A stretch of 64,000 nt of DNA from Paenibacillus baekrokdamisoli (GCF_003945345.1 NZ_AP019308.1:5322501-5386500), one strand, 5' to 3'; positions 1 through 9,536 are shown, numbered from the stretch's first letter. Notes: generated from the letters alone by a model not told the origin. Translations and numbers: made by a program.

Positions 1-803
1 CTTTTCATTGTCATGGCATTGAATATATCCGAAATCGCCACAATCTTTGCATAGGGGTGTATCTTGGAAGACTCGACGCCTAATGGATAACCACTTCCGT
101 CGACTCGTTCATGATGCTGCAGCGCCGCTAACTTAACACCCTCATTAATAGCGGTTACTTTCAGCAATACTTGATAGCCGAGAACGGTATGCCGCTTCAT
201 CTCTTCTGATTCTTCAGCATTCAATTTAGTTGGTTTATTCAAAATGTTCCTATCTATCTTTGCATTACCGATATCGTGAAGCAGACCAGCAAGAGCGGCC
301 TGCATCCAATCTTTCTTTGGAAAGTCATTCCACTGCGCTAACATGTAGCAGCTCATCGCAGACATAACGCTTTTGTGATACAGGTAATCTTCATTCTTAA
401 TTGTTACCGGCGAGAAGGTTAGAATCTTATACTCTTGAATATGAACCAGAAGAGCCTCAAGCTGATTCCTTATTTCAAGAATAGAGATCCCCATACCACT
501 CATCACTTGATTAGATACACTCTTAAGAAGTACAACCGTACGGTCATATTGTTCTAAAAGAGGAGATTTCACGGTCGTTTCTTTAGAAAGTTCCTGCGTT
601 TTGTCACCGACTGCTTCTTCTTCCTCTTTCTTGTCCCCAGGTAGACCTACAACGACGGTAGGGACAAGAAAGGCTTGAAGGATTTCTAGCTCACGAGAAG
701 TGACCACTTTTCCTTTATGAAAAAGCACACTGCCAAGTGGGGTCAGAACGTCTTGTGCAATTTTATCGCCAAGCTTAACTTGCGAAACCGCTACCGTTGC
801 CAT
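1..803 (-). CDS. HD-GYP domain phosphodiesterase, C-terminus outside window
   Basis: The minus-strand reading frame starts with ATG at 803, behind a GGAGGAGAG ribosome site, and is open to the window edge (267 codons seen). It contains the HD signature LLHDIGNAKIDR and, about 50 residues later, HHERVDGSGYP, which is the GYP-type motif of cyclic-di-GMP phosphodiesterases. The N-terminal ~100 residues look like the extra domain common in such proteins of Paenibacillus and Bacillus. Family knowledge: HD-GYP proteins hydrolyse c-di-GMP at a metal centre; activity here is inferred. It lies 40 bases downstream of gyrA on the same strand and is probably read from the same transcript. Confidence 0.9.
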   Translation of the reverse strand, partial: MATVAVSQVKLGDKIAQDVLTPLGSVLFHKGKVVTSRELEILQAFLVPTVVVGLPGDKKEEEEAVGDKTQELSKETTVKSPLLEQYDRTVVLLKSVSNQVMSGMGISILEIRNQLEALLVHIQEYKILTFSPVTIKNEDYLYHKSVMSAMSCYMLAQWNDFPKKDWMQAALAGLLHDIGNAKIDRNILNKPTKLNAEESEEMKRHTVLGYQVLLKVTAINEGVKLAALQHHERVDGSGYPLGVESSKIHPYAKIVAISDIFNAMTMK

Positions 804-843
804 AGCTCTCTCCTCCATCCATCTGCGGTTGCTTTACACTTCT

Positions 844-3342
844 TTAAGTTTCATCCGTTTCTGAAGGTGTTCCTTCCGCCTCGACGTCTTCTGCCAGCTC
901 ATCCAGGTTTTCCTGTTCATCACTTCGCGCTACTCGTGTTACAGTCGCAACAGAGTCATCCTCACGAATATGAATGAGTTTAACGCCCTGTGTATTACGG
1001 CCCATTGTAGAAATACCATCCATGCTCATACGAATCATCGTACCAGAAGAGGTCATAATCATAAGATCCTCATCGTTTTGGACAACTTTAAGACCAACAA
1101 TCGGTCCATTCTTATCCGTAACATTCAAGGTCTTAATTCCTTTACCGCCACGACTCTGTATCCGATAGTCACCGATTGGCGTACGTTTACCATAACCTTT
1201 GGATGTAACAATAAGCACTTCATTCTCAGGTACTACAATATCCATATCGATGACAAAATCATCATCATCGCTGTTAATGCCTTTAACTCCTGTTGCGGAA
1301 CGCCCCATTGGTCGTACATCTTGTTCTGGGAATCGGATAGACATCCCCTGACTCGTACCCATAATGATCTCCTGGTTACCATCCGTCAGCTTAACACCAA
1401 TTAACTCATCCTCTTCACGGAGGTTAATTGCGATTAGACCGATTTTACGAATGTTCGAGTAATCATCAAGTGGCGTCTTCTTAACAACACCCTGCTTAGT
1501 TGCAAAGAACAAGAAACGATCTGGCTCGAAGGATTCCACTGGGATAACCGCATTAATCGTTTCACCTTGTTCGATCTGCAGCAAGTTAATGATCGGTGTC
1601 CCTCTTGCAGTCCGGCTCAGATCAGGAATCTCATAAGCCTTTAATCGGTACACTTTTCCTTTGTTTGTGAAGAACAAGAGGAAATGATGCGTATTAGATA
1701 CAAATAGATGTTCGACAAAGTCGTTGTCCTTCGTATCCATCCCAATGATACCTCTACCTCCGCGCTTCTGGCTGCGGTAAGTTGTAACTGGGAGACGCTT
1801 CACGTATCCAGAATGAGTGACTGAAACGACAACATCTTCGCGTGGAATGAGATCTTCATCCAAAATCTCCTCATCACTTGCCATCAATTCAGTACGACGG
1901 TCATCACCGAATTTCTCTTTCACTTCATTCAGCTCTTCGCTGATGATTTGTAGAACAAGCTGTTCATCAGCCAAAATAGCTTTGAACTCCGCAATTTTTT
2001 TCTGCAGCTCGGCATACTCGGCTTCAATTTTATCGCGCTCGAGTCCAGTGAGTCTTTGCAGACGCATATCAAGAATGGCCTGAGCTTGATCAAAGCTGAG
2101 ATTAAATCTCGTAATAAGGCCTTCACGTGCTTCATCTGCTGTCTGCGACGAACGGATAAGCTTAATAACCTCATCTAGATGGTCAAGCGCAATACGCAGC
2201 CCTTCAAGAATATGCGCGCGTGCTTCCGCTTTTTTAAGCTCAAATTGCGTACGGCGACGAATAACTTCGATTTGATGCTGTAAGTAGTAATACAGAATAT
2301 CTCTTAAGTTGAGAACACGTGGTTCGCGATTAACAAGAGCGAGCATGTTGTAACTAAAGTTCATCTGCATTTGAGTTTGTTTATAAAGATTGTTAAGAAC
2401 AACACTTGGCGTAACATCGCGACGCAGCTCGATCACGACACGCATACCGTTGCGATCAGACTCATCACGAAGATCCGTTATGCCTTCGATTTTCTTTTCC
2501 CTAACTAGCTCTGCGATTTTCTCAACAAGGCGAGCCTTATTTACTTGGTATGGCAATTCATGCACGATAATACGTGCCTTACCGCCATTCTCTTCAATAG
2601 TCGCACGAGCACGCATAGTAACCGAACCGCGGCCCGTTGTATAGGCTTGACGAATTCCTTCGCGTCCCATTACGAAACCAGCCGTTGGGAAATCGGGCCC
2701 TTTTATATAGTCCATCAATTCAATTGGTGTAATGTCTGGGTTGCGAATTAGAGCTTGGACCCCATCAATAACTTCACCTAAGTTATGAGGAGGGATGTTC
2801 GTTGCCATACCAACTGCAATACCCGTCAATCCATTAACTAGCAGGTTGGGAAACCGCGCTGGTAAAACAACTGGCTCCTGCTCTTCTCCATCATAGTTTG
2901 GAATGAAGTCAACCGTTTCTTTATTTATATCACGAAGCATCTCCATCGCAATCTTGGATAGTCGTGCTTCTGTATAACGCATCGCTGCTGCAAAGTCTCC
3001 ATCAATGGAACCAAAGTTGCCATGACCATCAATAAGCATATAACGGAGCGAGAAATCCTGTGCCATACGTACCATTGTCTCATACACAGCAGAGTCACCA
3101 TGCGGATGATATTTACCAATGACTTCGCCAACAATTCTGGCAGATTTCTTATATGGTTTGTCCGAAGACATACCTAGTTCCGACATCGCATACAAAATGC
3201 GGCGGTGCACCGGTTTTAATCCGTCTCTTACGTCGGGGAGCGCACGGCTTACGATAATGCTCATCGCATAATCCATAAACGATTCTCGCATCTCGACGCC
3301 GATGTCGCGATCTCGTACTTGCGAACGTTGTTCTTCCGCCAT
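844..3342 (-). CDS. gyrA: DNA gyrase subunit A
   Basis: The 832-residue protein is the breakage-reunion subunit of DNA gyrase, which introduces negative supercoils with GyrB. The catalytic tyrosine is Tyr123 in AAMRYTEARL. The quinolone-determining stretch HGDSAVYE has Ser84 and Glu88, the residues of sensitive strains. The C-terminal pinwheel carries the GyrA box as QKRGGRG, and the tail is acidic. The start ATG follows AGGAGGTC at a good distance. It is separated from gyrB by an oppositely oriented gene, unlike the adjacent gyrB-gyrA of Bacillus subtilis, and must have its own promoter in 3343-3700. Length is normal for the family. Confidence 0.98.
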   Translation of the reverse strand: MAEEQRSQVRDRDIGVEMRESFMDYAMSIIVSRALPDVRDGLKPVHRRILYAMSELGMSSDKPYKKSARIVGEVIGKYHPHGDSAVYETMVRMAQDFSLRYMLIDGHGNFGSIDGDFAAAMRYTEARLSKIAMEMLRDINKETVDFIPNYDGEEQEPVVLPARFPNLLVNGLTGIAVGMATNIPPHNLGEVIDGVQALIRNPDITPIELMDYIKGPDFPTAGFVMGREGIRQAYTTGRGSVTMRARATIEENGGKARIIVHELPYQVNKARLVEKIAELVREKKIEGITDLRDESDRNGMRVVIELRRDVTPSVVLNNLYKQTQMQMNFSYNMLALVNREPRVLNLRDILYYYLQHQIEVIRRRTQFELKKAEARAHILEGLRIALDHLDEVIKLIRSSQTADEAREGLITRFNLSFDQAQAILDMRLQRLTGLERDKIEAEYAELQKKIAEFKAILADEQLVLQIISEELNEVKEKFGDDRRTELMASDEEILDEDLIPREDVVVSVTHSGYVKRLPVTTYRSQKRGGRGIIGMDTKDNDFVEHLFVSNTHHFLLFFTNKGKVYRLKAYEIPDLSRTARGTPIINLLQIEQGETINAVIPVESFEPDRFLFFATKQGVVKKTPLDDYSNIRKIGLIAINLREEDELIGVKLTDGNQEIIMGTSQGMSIRFPEQDVRPMGRSATGVKGINSDDDDFVIDMDIVVPENEVLIVTSKGYGKRTPIGDYRIQSRGGKGIKTLNVTDKNGPIVGLKVVQNDEDLMIMTSSGTMIRMSMDGISTMGRNTQGVKLIHIREDDSVATVTRVARSDEQENLDELAEDVEAEGTPSETDET

Positions 3343-3360
3343 TGTTGACCTCCTAAAAGT

Positions 3361-3384
3361 TTTCGAAGAAAACTTGCTTCGAAA
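3361..3384 (-). promoter_or_regulatory. Hairpin in the gyrA leader
   Basis: TTTCGAAG (3361-3368) and CTTCGAAA (3377-3384) form a perfect 8-bp inverted repeat around the loop AAAACTTG, just upstream of the gyrA ribosome site. It could be a 5' UTR hairpin. No function is known. The rest of 3385-3709 shows AT-rich promoter-like sequence but nothing I can name. Confidence 0.4.
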
Positions 3385-3709
3385 TCATACACCAGTATAA
3401 CAAATGCTGGAAATCTGTTTATTATAGTGTTTGCACAATAATGCCTTTATTAAACGTTCCAAATGATATTCTTGCACTTCGGCAATTTTTCACATCAATC
3501 TGGAAGCGGTAGGTATCCGCCCTATCCACGATAGTTATGTCGCCATAAACTAAAAAGAACACATCAGCGAGAACCTACAGTAGACCTAAATATTGAATAA
3601 CGCAAAAAGTAGGCATTATCCTTATTATAACACCGTTTTCCACCTCTGTCTCCTGCATGCTTCGTATTCCTCAGATCTACAACTATTGATTCCGAAAGGC
3701 GGAGCCCTA

Positions 3710-4456
3710 TTGGCTATTCAGCGTATTAAAAGCAAGTGGGCAAAAACCAATGTTCTATTAAAATCCGAAGAGCTCCGTGATCAAATACCCCTTACTAGCA
3801 TGTGGAGCCCTCTATCTTTAAAAGAAATGCTAAATGAATATGAAATGGTCTATATAAAGCCTGATCGTGGTACGTTTGGAAAAGGCGTTATCCGTGTCGA
3901 GAAGCAAGTAAATGATCACTATAGCTTTCAACTAGGAAAAAAGAAACGGGTTTTCTCTTCTTTTGAGAATATGTTAATCCCATTACAGCGTAAAGTTGCT
4001 TCTCGTTTTTATTTAATTCAGCGTGGCATTCATCTTTTGACGTATTTGGGACGTCGCTTTGATTTAAGAGTTATGGTACAGATAAACAATAACAATGAAT
4101 GGGAGTCTACCGGTATCATCGGCCGTCTTAGTCACCCGAATAAAATCATCACGAATTATCATGGCGGCGGCACGCCTATGTCGATGAATAAGCTTATGGG
4201 ACGTCATCTCACCTTGCGTGAAACTGCTGATTTCAGCATTCAATTACAGAAGCAAGGCGTTGCTATAGCTAAACAATTACAAACCGAATATCCTAGACTT
4301 AAGGAAATAGGCATTGATGTTGCTGTAGATACCGGACTGAAACCTTGGATTCTTGAAGTAAATACACTGCCGGATCCTTTTATATTTCGTAAACTGGAGG
4401 ATAAACGTGTCTTTCATAAAATCTATCGCTATTGCAAAATGTATGGTCGTTTCTAG
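3710..4456 (+). CDS. YheC/YheD-type ATP-grasp protein
   Basis: This belongs to the YheC/YheD family, known as spore-coat-associated ATP-grasp proteins in Bacillus; the substrate is unknown. Visible family features are the opening AIQRIKSKWAKT, the YIKPDRGTFGKGV segment (ATP-grasp glycine-rich region), FDLRVMVQ, and the C-terminal IDVAVD...WILEVNTLPDP, where Glu and Asn are the usual metal ligands. The frame is open from a TTG at 3593, but family members begin near AIQRIKSKW, so I choose TTG 3710 with GGCGGAG upstream (248 residues). It is transcribed towards the origin, against its gyrase neighbours, and ends at a shared terminator with gyrB. Confidence 0.8.
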   Translation: MAIQRIKSKWAKTNVLLKSEELRDQIPLTSMWSPLSLKEMLNEYEMVYIKPDRGTFGKGVIRVEKQVNDHYSFQLGKKKRVFSSFENMLIPLQRKVASRFYLIQRGIHLLTYLGRRFDLRVMVQINNNNEWESTGIIGRLSHPNKIITNYHGGGTPMSMNKLMGRHLTLRETADFSIQLQKQGVAIAKQLQTEYPRLKEIGIDVAVDTGLKPWILEVNTLPDPFIFRKLEDKRVFHKIYRYCKMYGRF

Positions 4457-4480
4457 CCGATTTACCTTCTAAAGAAATAC

Positions 4481-4515
4481 AAAAAAGCCATCCGGACAAC
4501 CGGACGGCTTTCGTT
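4481..4515. terminator. Bidirectional terminator between the ATP-grasp gene and gyrB
   Basis: AAAGCC-A-TCCGG (4484-4495) pairs with CCGGA-C-GGCTTT (4499-4510), with one A/C mismatch. On the minus strand the stem is followed by six T, a good stop for gyrB. On the plus strand it is followed by TTTCGTTTT for the convergent ATP-grasp gene. Confidence 0.8.
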
Positions 4516-4537
4516 TTAAACGAAACATTATTCTCTT

Positions 4538-6451
4538 CTATACATCTAGGTTCTTAACGAACTTAGCGAACTGTTGAATGAATTCACGCCGTGGCTCAAC
4601 GTTATCACCCATCAGCGTCTCAAACATATTATCGGCTTCAATAGCGTCATCTATCGTTACCTGCAGCATGCTTCGACTTTCTGGATCCATTGTCGTTTCC
4701 CATAATTGGGTAGCATTCATTTCACCTAGACCTTTATAACGTTGGATATTAACTTTTACGCCTTCTCCAAACTCAGCGATAATATCATCCCGCTCTTTTT
4801 CACTTTGAGCGTAGCGGATGACCTTATTTCGTTCAATTTTAAAGAGTGGCGGCTGTGCAATATAAATATAGCCGGCTTCAATAATTTTGCGCATGTAGCG
4901 GAAGAAGAAAGTTAACAGCAGCGTACGAATATGCGCACCATCAACATCGGCATCCGTCATGATAATGACCTTATGGTAACGAGCCTTTGCAATGTCAAAA
5001 TCATCAGCAATACTTGTACCGAGTGCCGTAATAATAGCGCGAATCTCTGTATTGGATAAAATACGATCCAAACGAGCTCGCTCCACGTTTAATATTTTTC
5101 CCCGTAGTGGTAGAATCGCTTGGAAATGACGATCACGGCCTTGCTTGGCCGACCCACCAGCGGAGTCACCTTCTACGATATAGATTTCACTGATTGAAGC
5201 ATCTTTGGATGAACAGTCAGCAAGCTTACCTGGTAATGAACTAACCTCAAGGGCACTCTTACGGCGGGTGAGCTCACGAGCTTTACGCGCTGCTTCACGC
5301 GCACGCGCGGCTTGAAGACCCTTCTCTACGATTTTCTTAGAGACAGCTGGGTTCTCGTTAAGAAACTCCGTAAATTTCTCAGCGAAGAATGATTCCACGA
5401 TACCGCGGACTTCACTGTTTCCTAGTTTTGTTTTCGTCTGCCCTTCAAATTGCGGCTCTGGAATTTTGACCGAGATGATCGCTGTCAAACCCTCACGAAC
5501 ATCATCACCAGATAAATTGGAGTCGCTATCTTTGATCGCATTCATTTTACGAGAATATTCGTTAATTATTCGTGTCAGCGCACTCTTGAAACCAGATTCA
5601 TGCGTTCCGCCTTCATGCGTGTTAATGTTGTTCGCGAAAGAATAAATGTTCTCTGTGTAGCTGTCGTTATACTGGAGCGCAACTTCAACTTGAATGTTGT
5701 CTTTCATGCCTTCAACGTAAATTGGAAACTCGTGAAGAGCCTCGCGACTACGATTCAAATACTTAACAAACTCGATAATACCGCCATCGAATTTGTACGT
5801 ATTCGTCATCTCTGTTCGTTCATCGAGGAGTACAATTTCGATCCCTTTGTTCAAAAAGGCAAGCTCACGAATACGTGATTGAAGTACTTCGTATTCATAA
5901 ACGAGCGTTTCTGTGAAAATCTCAGAATCTGGTTTGAAGTGAACGGTTGTTCCCGATTCTTCTGTATCGCCAACAACTTTCACATCATACTGAGGAGCAC
6001 CTCTGCGGTACTCTTGTTGGTAAACTTTTCCTTCACGCTTTACAGTAACGACAACCTGCTCGGATAAAGCATTAACAACCGATATACCTACCCCGTGAAG
6101 TCCGCCTGATACTTTGTAGCCTTCTCCGCCAAACTTACCTCCAGCATGAAGAACCGTCATAACAACTTCAAGGGTGGAACGCTTCATCTTGGCATTCTCA
6201 CCGACCGGAATCCCCCGGCCATTATCAACGACAGTAATGCTGTTATCTTCATGTATAGTTACTAAAATACGATCGCAATAGCCAGCGAGCGCTTCATCGA
6301 TACTATTATCAACGACTTCCCATACAAGATGGTGAAGGCCTTTGGTGCTAGTGGACCCGATATACATACCCGGACGTTTACGTACGGCTTCTAAGCCTTC
6401 TAGTACTTGTATTTGATCCTCATCATACCCGTGCTGCTGATTTAATGACAT
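4538..6451 (-). CDS. gyrB: DNA gyrase subunit B
   Basis: This is the ATPase subunit of gyrase, 637 residues from the chosen start. The GHKL ATP site has EVVDNSIDEALAGY and NGRGIP. The Toprim domain has EGDSAGGSAKQGRD and the metal-binding DADVDGAH. The C-terminus QRYKGLGEMN...AIEADNMFETLMGD is typical. The open frame extends upstream to 6493, but family members begin as MSLNQ..., so I choose ATG 6451. The nearest ribosome site, GAGGAG, sits 14 bases from this ATG and only 2 bases from an in-frame GTG at 6463, so the start is not certain. remB and recF are just upstream on the same strand. Confidence 0.97.
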   Translation of the reverse strand: MSLNQQHGYDEDQIQVLEGLEAVRKRPGMYIGSTSTKGLHHLVWEVVDNSIDEALAGYCDRILVTIHEDNSITVVDNGRGIPVGENAKMKRSTLEVVMTVLHAGGKFGGEGYKVSGGLHGVGISVVNALSEQVVVTVKREGKVYQQEYRRGAPQYDVKVVGDTEESGTTVHFKPDSEIFTETLVYEYEVLQSRIRELAFLNKGIEIVLLDERTEMTNTYKFDGGIIEFVKYLNRSREALHEFPIYVEGMKDNIQVEVALQYNDSYTENIYSFANNINTHEGGTHESGFKSALTRIINEYSRKMNAIKDSDSNLSGDDVREGLTAIISVKIPEPQFEGQTKTKLGNSEVRGIVESFFAEKFTEFLNENPAVSKKIVEKGLQAARAREAARKARELTRRKSALEVSSLPGKLADCSSKDASISEIYIVEGDSAGGSAKQGRDRHFQAILPLRGKILNVERARLDRILSNTEIRAIITALGTSIADDFDIAKARYHKVIIMTDADVDGAHIRTLLLTFFFRYMRKIIEAGYIYIAQPPLFKIERNKVIRYAQSEKERDDIIAEFGEGVKVNIQRYKGLGEMNATQLWETTMDPESRSMLQVTIDDAIEADNMFETLMGDNVEPRREFIQQFAKFVKNLDV

Positions 6452-6520
6452 GCTGGAATTCACTGCTCCTCTCAACTGCTCTTGACACATCAATAAGCTT
6501 AATCGTCTTAGTTATAACGC

Positions 6521-6769
6521 TTAATTCGTCGCAAATTGATGGGAACGTTTCTTAAGCGTGGAGGACGATATCGGCGAATAATAGATTCTGTGCTGCGTCA
6601 CAACAATCGATTTCGCTTCTTCTTCTCCTATGATTTCAACGTCTTTCCGCTTCCGAGCCTGTGCGACGAACTGCTTGGACAGCTTGGAGGATTGCTCGAT
6701 GGAAATATCAAAAATCGCCACAAGCTCCGATGCACGAATAATTTTTTCTCCGCCCAAATGAATATACAT
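6521..6769 (-). CDS. remB: Extracellular matrix regulator RemB
   Basis: The 82-residue protein is the DUF370 family member RemB (YaaB) found between recF and gyrB in Bacilli. It opens MYIHLGGE and has the conserved SIVVT...IYYSPISSSTLKKR motif. In B. subtilis RemB contributes to activation of biofilm matrix genes; the role here is inferred. I choose ATG 6769 because GGTGGAG stands 6-7 bases upstream; an in-frame ATG at 6787 lacks such a site. The spacing to recF (34 bases) suggests one transcript from dnaN through gyrB. Confidence 0.93.
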   Translation of the reverse strand: MYIHLGGEKIIRASELVAIFDISIEQSSKLSKQFVAQARKRKDVEIIGEEEAKSIVVTQHRIYYSPISSSTLKKRSHQFATN

Positions 6770-6803
6770 AGCAGCTCCACCCTTCACTTCTTCGCTATCA
6801 GCA

Positions 6804-7913
6804 TTAACGTGCTACTTGACCATCCCGCACATAATAAATTCGGGAATCATGCAGCTTACTCACATTGACGCTTTCAAGCCCGGTCGTCGTAATAAACGTT
6901 TGTACTTTACTTTGAAAGGTTTCAATTAGCTGCGTCTGCCGGTTCTGATCGAGCTCTGACAAAACGTCATCAAGCAGCAGCAGCGGATACTCACCAATTT
7001 CTTCGTGGATGAGTTCAATCTCTGCCAGCTTAAGTGATAACGCAGTCGTTCTTTGTTGTCCTTGAGAACCATATATGGACGCTTCTTTGCCGTTTATATA
7101 AAAGGCCATATCATCACGATGAGGGCCGACTAATGTCATTCCTCGGCGCATCTCCTGATCCTTTACCTGTGTTAACTTTATCATAAATTGCTCAAATAAA
7201 ACAGATTCTTCTTCTATGGCGTCCGTTTCAAACGATGGCCGGTAGACAATGGTCAGCTCTTCTGCACCAGCTGTAATGCCCGAATGAATATGTTGAGCCC
7301 ACTTTTGCAGCTTATGAATAAAGTTTTGCCTTTTTTTCACAATTTTAACACCATGCTCGGCAAGCTGCATATTCCAGACCTCCATCATGGTCTGCTGAGC
7401 GCTCCCTGGTGAGGCTGTTTTCAAGTAATTATTACGCTGCATCAGCACCTTGGCATATTGGCCTAATGAATATAAATAACCGGGCTGTACTTGGCCGATT
7501 TCCATATCAAGAAACCGCCTGCGTATGCCCGGTGTGCCTTTAACGATTTCTAAATCCTCCGGTGCAAACATAACTACGTTTAGCGCACCTACAAAGTCAC
7601 TTAATTTACGCTGCTCTAGTCCGTTGATTCTGGCTCTCTTCCCTTGTGTGGACAAGGTCAAATCAAGTGTTAAGGGGCCATATTTCTTCTCAACTTCGCC
7701 TCTTATCCTCGCTTCTGAAGTATTCCAGCCAAGGAGTTCTTTATCCTTACTTGTTCGGTGAGATTTAGTCAGTGCGAGGACAAAAATAGCTTCAAGCAAA
7801 TTTGTTTTTCCCTGTGCATTTGGACCAACAAATAAATTCACTTGATTGTCGGTTTTAATTTCAAGCTTTTCATAGTTCCGATAATTGCTCAGTTGAATGG
7901 AATTTAAATACAC
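6804..7913 (-). CDS. recF: DNA replication and repair protein RecF
   Basis: The 369-residue SMC-like ATPase helps load RecA onto gapped DNA with RecO and RecR. The Walker A motif is GPNAQGKTN near residue 30. GSQGQQRTTALSLKLAE is the ABC-type signature, and LLLDDVLSELD is Walker B with the D-loop. The start codon is GTG at 7913, behind GGGAGG with 7-base spacing. It lies between rlbA and remB in the conserved dnaA-dnaN-rlbA-recF order. Confidence 0.97.
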   Translation of the reverse strand: MYLNSIQLSNYRNYEKLEIKTDNQVNLFVGPNAQGKTNLLEAIFVLALTKSHRTSKDKELLGWNTSEARIRGEVEKKYGPLTLDLTLSTQGKRARINGLEQRKLSDFVGALNVVMFAPEDLEIVKGTPGIRRRFLDMEIGQVQPGYLYSLGQYAKVLMQRNNYLKTASPGSAQQTMMEVWNMQLAEHGVKIVKKRQNFIHKLQKWAQHIHSGITAGAEELTIVYRPSFETDAIEEESVLFEQFMIKLTQVKDQEMRRGMTLVGPHRDDMAFYINGKEASIYGSQGQQRTTALSLKLAEIELIHEEIGEYPLLLLDDVLSELDQNRQTQLIETFQSKVQTFITTTGLESVNVSKLHDSRIYYVRDGQVAR

Positions 7914-7959
7914 GCCGCTGCCTCCCGGGTTGTTGCTCGCGATTAAGCCCTTTGGCGCA

Positions 7960-8181
7960 TTACCGCTTCACGACCGTAAAGACATGAAATCCTTCTACTT
8001 CTACAAGATCTCCCGGATAAAGCTTGCGTCCACGGCGGTCATCCGGTTCTCCGTTAATAACAACCTTTTTCTCCTGAAGAAAAAACTTAGCAGCTCCACC
8101 TGTATCGATGCAGCCAGCTAGTTTCAAAAATTGCCCCAGCGCTATATATTCCGTCGAAATTTCGACTTCGTTATCGTTCAT
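7960..8181 (-). CDS. rlbA: S4-domain RNA-binding protein RlbA (YaaA)
   Basis: This 73-residue protein is the small S4-domain protein always found between dnaN and recF in Bacilli. The S4 fold is visible in FLKLAGCIDTGGAAKFFLQEKKVVINGE split by DRRGRKLYPGD. Family knowledge: YaaA (RlbA) has a proposed role in large ribosomal subunit assembly. Start ATG 8181 has a strong AGGAGG site. It ends 47 bases before recF and follows dnaN by 17 bases. Confidence 0.93.
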   Translation of the reverse strand: MNDNEVEISTEYIALGQFLKLAGCIDTGGAAKFFLQEKKVVINGEPDDRRGRKLYPGDLVEVEGFHVFTVVKR

Positions 8182-8198
8182 TGTTTATTTCCTCCTGT

Positions 8199-9341
8199 TT
8201 AACCCGTTGTTCGGTACGGCAGTATAAGGTGCAAACTATGTGGGTGATCAGTCGGCTTAATAATAATGGGGCTCATTGCTCCTGTAAAGCCGATAAACAA
8301 ATATTCACTGTCAATAACCTTGAGCGCATCAAGCATATATTTGGAGTTAAAGGCGATACGAAGAGATTCCCCTTTGAACTCTTTAACTTCAAGCTGTTCC
8401 GTAACACGTCCGAGCTCCGTTGAGCTAGATGAAATTTCGATAGTCCCATCTTCTTGCGTAATTAATCGCACAATATTCGTTTTCTCTTCACGTGACATCA
8501 GATAAGCACGATCAATTGCATCCATTAATTTTTTTGTATGCAGAACTAGTTCTGTTTTGAAGTTCTGCGGAATAATCTTAGAAGTGTCTGGGTAAGTACC
8601 GTCTAAGATACGGGAGTAGAATAACATATTCCCCATTTTGAAAAGCACCTGGTTAGCGGTTACTACGATTTCGACCTCACTGTTATCATCTGCTACCAGC
8701 TTCGACAATTCATTCAGTGTCTTGCCTGAAATGACAATGTTCGAGAATTTATAATCGTTTTCTGCTTGAACAGTTGCGGTACGACTTGCCAAGCGATGAC
8801 GGTCTGTAGCAACAAATTTAAGCTGTCCTTCACTTAAATTCCAAAGTGCACCCGTTAGAATTGGCGTCTGTTCGCTTGTGGACGCAGCAAATACGGTTTG
8901 TCTGATCATCGATTTAATGAGATCGCCAGGAACCGTGATTGACTCACTCTCTTCAATTGTCGGCAATACAGGAAATTCCTCCGGATCAAGTCCAACCATT
9001 TGGATATCTGTCGAACCTGAACGAATCGAGGTTTGATGATGATCCTTGACTTCAATCTCAATCTCATCGGATGGCAGCTTCTTTACGATCTCAACAAAAA
9101 ATTTGGCTGGAAGGACAACACTTCCTGGTCTCTCAACTTTAGCAATGACAAATTCTCCATTCTCAACAGGAATGAAGCTTTGAATAGATATATCGGTATC
9201 ACTTGCTGTTAACGTGACGCCTTGATGTGTGACATCAAATTTGATTCCGCCAAGAATCGGTATCGCTGGTCTTGATGAGGATGCTTTGGATACTTGTTGG
9301 ATCGCATCGTTTAATTGATCTTTTCTGATGGTTAACTTCAT
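8199..9341 (-). CDS. dnaN: DNA polymerase III beta subunit (sliding clamp)
   Basis: The 380-residue beta clamp forms the ring that tethers DNA polymerase III to DNA. It starts MKLTIRKDQLNDAIQQVSKA, the usual opening, and ends SLHLILPYRTTG close to the family's C-terminal pattern, which contributes to the partner-binding pocket. The frame is open to 9398, but ATG 9341 has an AGGAG site and matches the family start. The unwinding site of oriC lies directly upstream, between dnaN and dnaA. Confidence 0.98.
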   Translation of the reverse strand: MKLTIRKDQLNDAIQQVSKASSSRPAIPILGGIKFDVTHQGVTLTASDTDISIQSFIPVENGEFVIAKVERPGSVVLPAKFFVEIVKKLPSDEIEIEVKDHHQTSIRSGSTDIQMVGLDPEEFPVLPTIEESESITVPGDLIKSMIRQTVFAASTSEQTPILTGALWNLSEGQLKFVATDRHRLASRTATVQAENDYKFSNIVISGKTLNELSKLVADDNSEVEIVVTANQVLFKMGNMLFYSRILDGTYPDTSKIIPQNFKTELVLHTKKLMDAIDRAYLMSREEKTNIVRLITQEDGTIEISSSSTELGRVTEQLEVKEFKGESLRIAFNSKYMLDALKVIDSEYLFIGFTGAMSPIIIKPTDHPHSLHLILPYRTTG

Positions 9342-9398
9342 GATTTCACTCCTAGATTGAATGCTGCGAAAACGGGTGCGGAATTCGCTTCGTTTCAC

Positions 9399-9476
9399 CT
9401 TATATTGATGATGTTTTTTAGTTATTTAAAGATAGTCGTAGTAGTAGGGACACTGAATATGTGGATAAGTGGATAA
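9399..9476. other. oriC unwinding site with DnaA-trio-like repeats
   Basis: Reading the plus strand there is an AT-rich run (9399-9432), then TAG-TCG-TAG-TAG-TAG (9433-9447), then GGGACACTGAATA, then a perfect DnaA box TGTGGATAA (9460-9468) overlapping a one-mismatch box AGTGGATAA (9468-9476). In B. subtilis the basal unwinding system has the same order: AT-rich DNA, DnaA-trios (consensus TAG on this strand), a GC-rich spacer and tandem DnaA boxes, also between dnaA and dnaN. The trio assignment is my inference from the pattern. Confidence 0.75.
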
Positions 9477-9490
9477 TTCCCTGACAAAGT

Positions 9491-9527
9491 AAGCCTATCC
9501 ACATGTGTATAGAGTGTGCATAGGCTT
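9491..9527. repeat. 13-bp inverted repeat downstream of dnaA
   Basis: AAGCCTATCCACA (9491-9503) and TGTGCATAGGCTT (9515-9527) pair with one mismatch around an 11-base loop. The left arm contains a one-mismatch DnaA box, CTATCCACA (9495-9503). It lies ten bases past the dnaA stop. There is no T-run on either side, so it may be a weak terminator or simply part of the origin. Confidence 0.5.
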
Positions 9528-9536
9528 AAAGGTTGT

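Noticed and set aside
970..1404. Plus-strand frames within gyrA and gyrB
   Set aside because: They are antisense shadows of strongly conserved genes, have no ribosome sites and show no family similarity.
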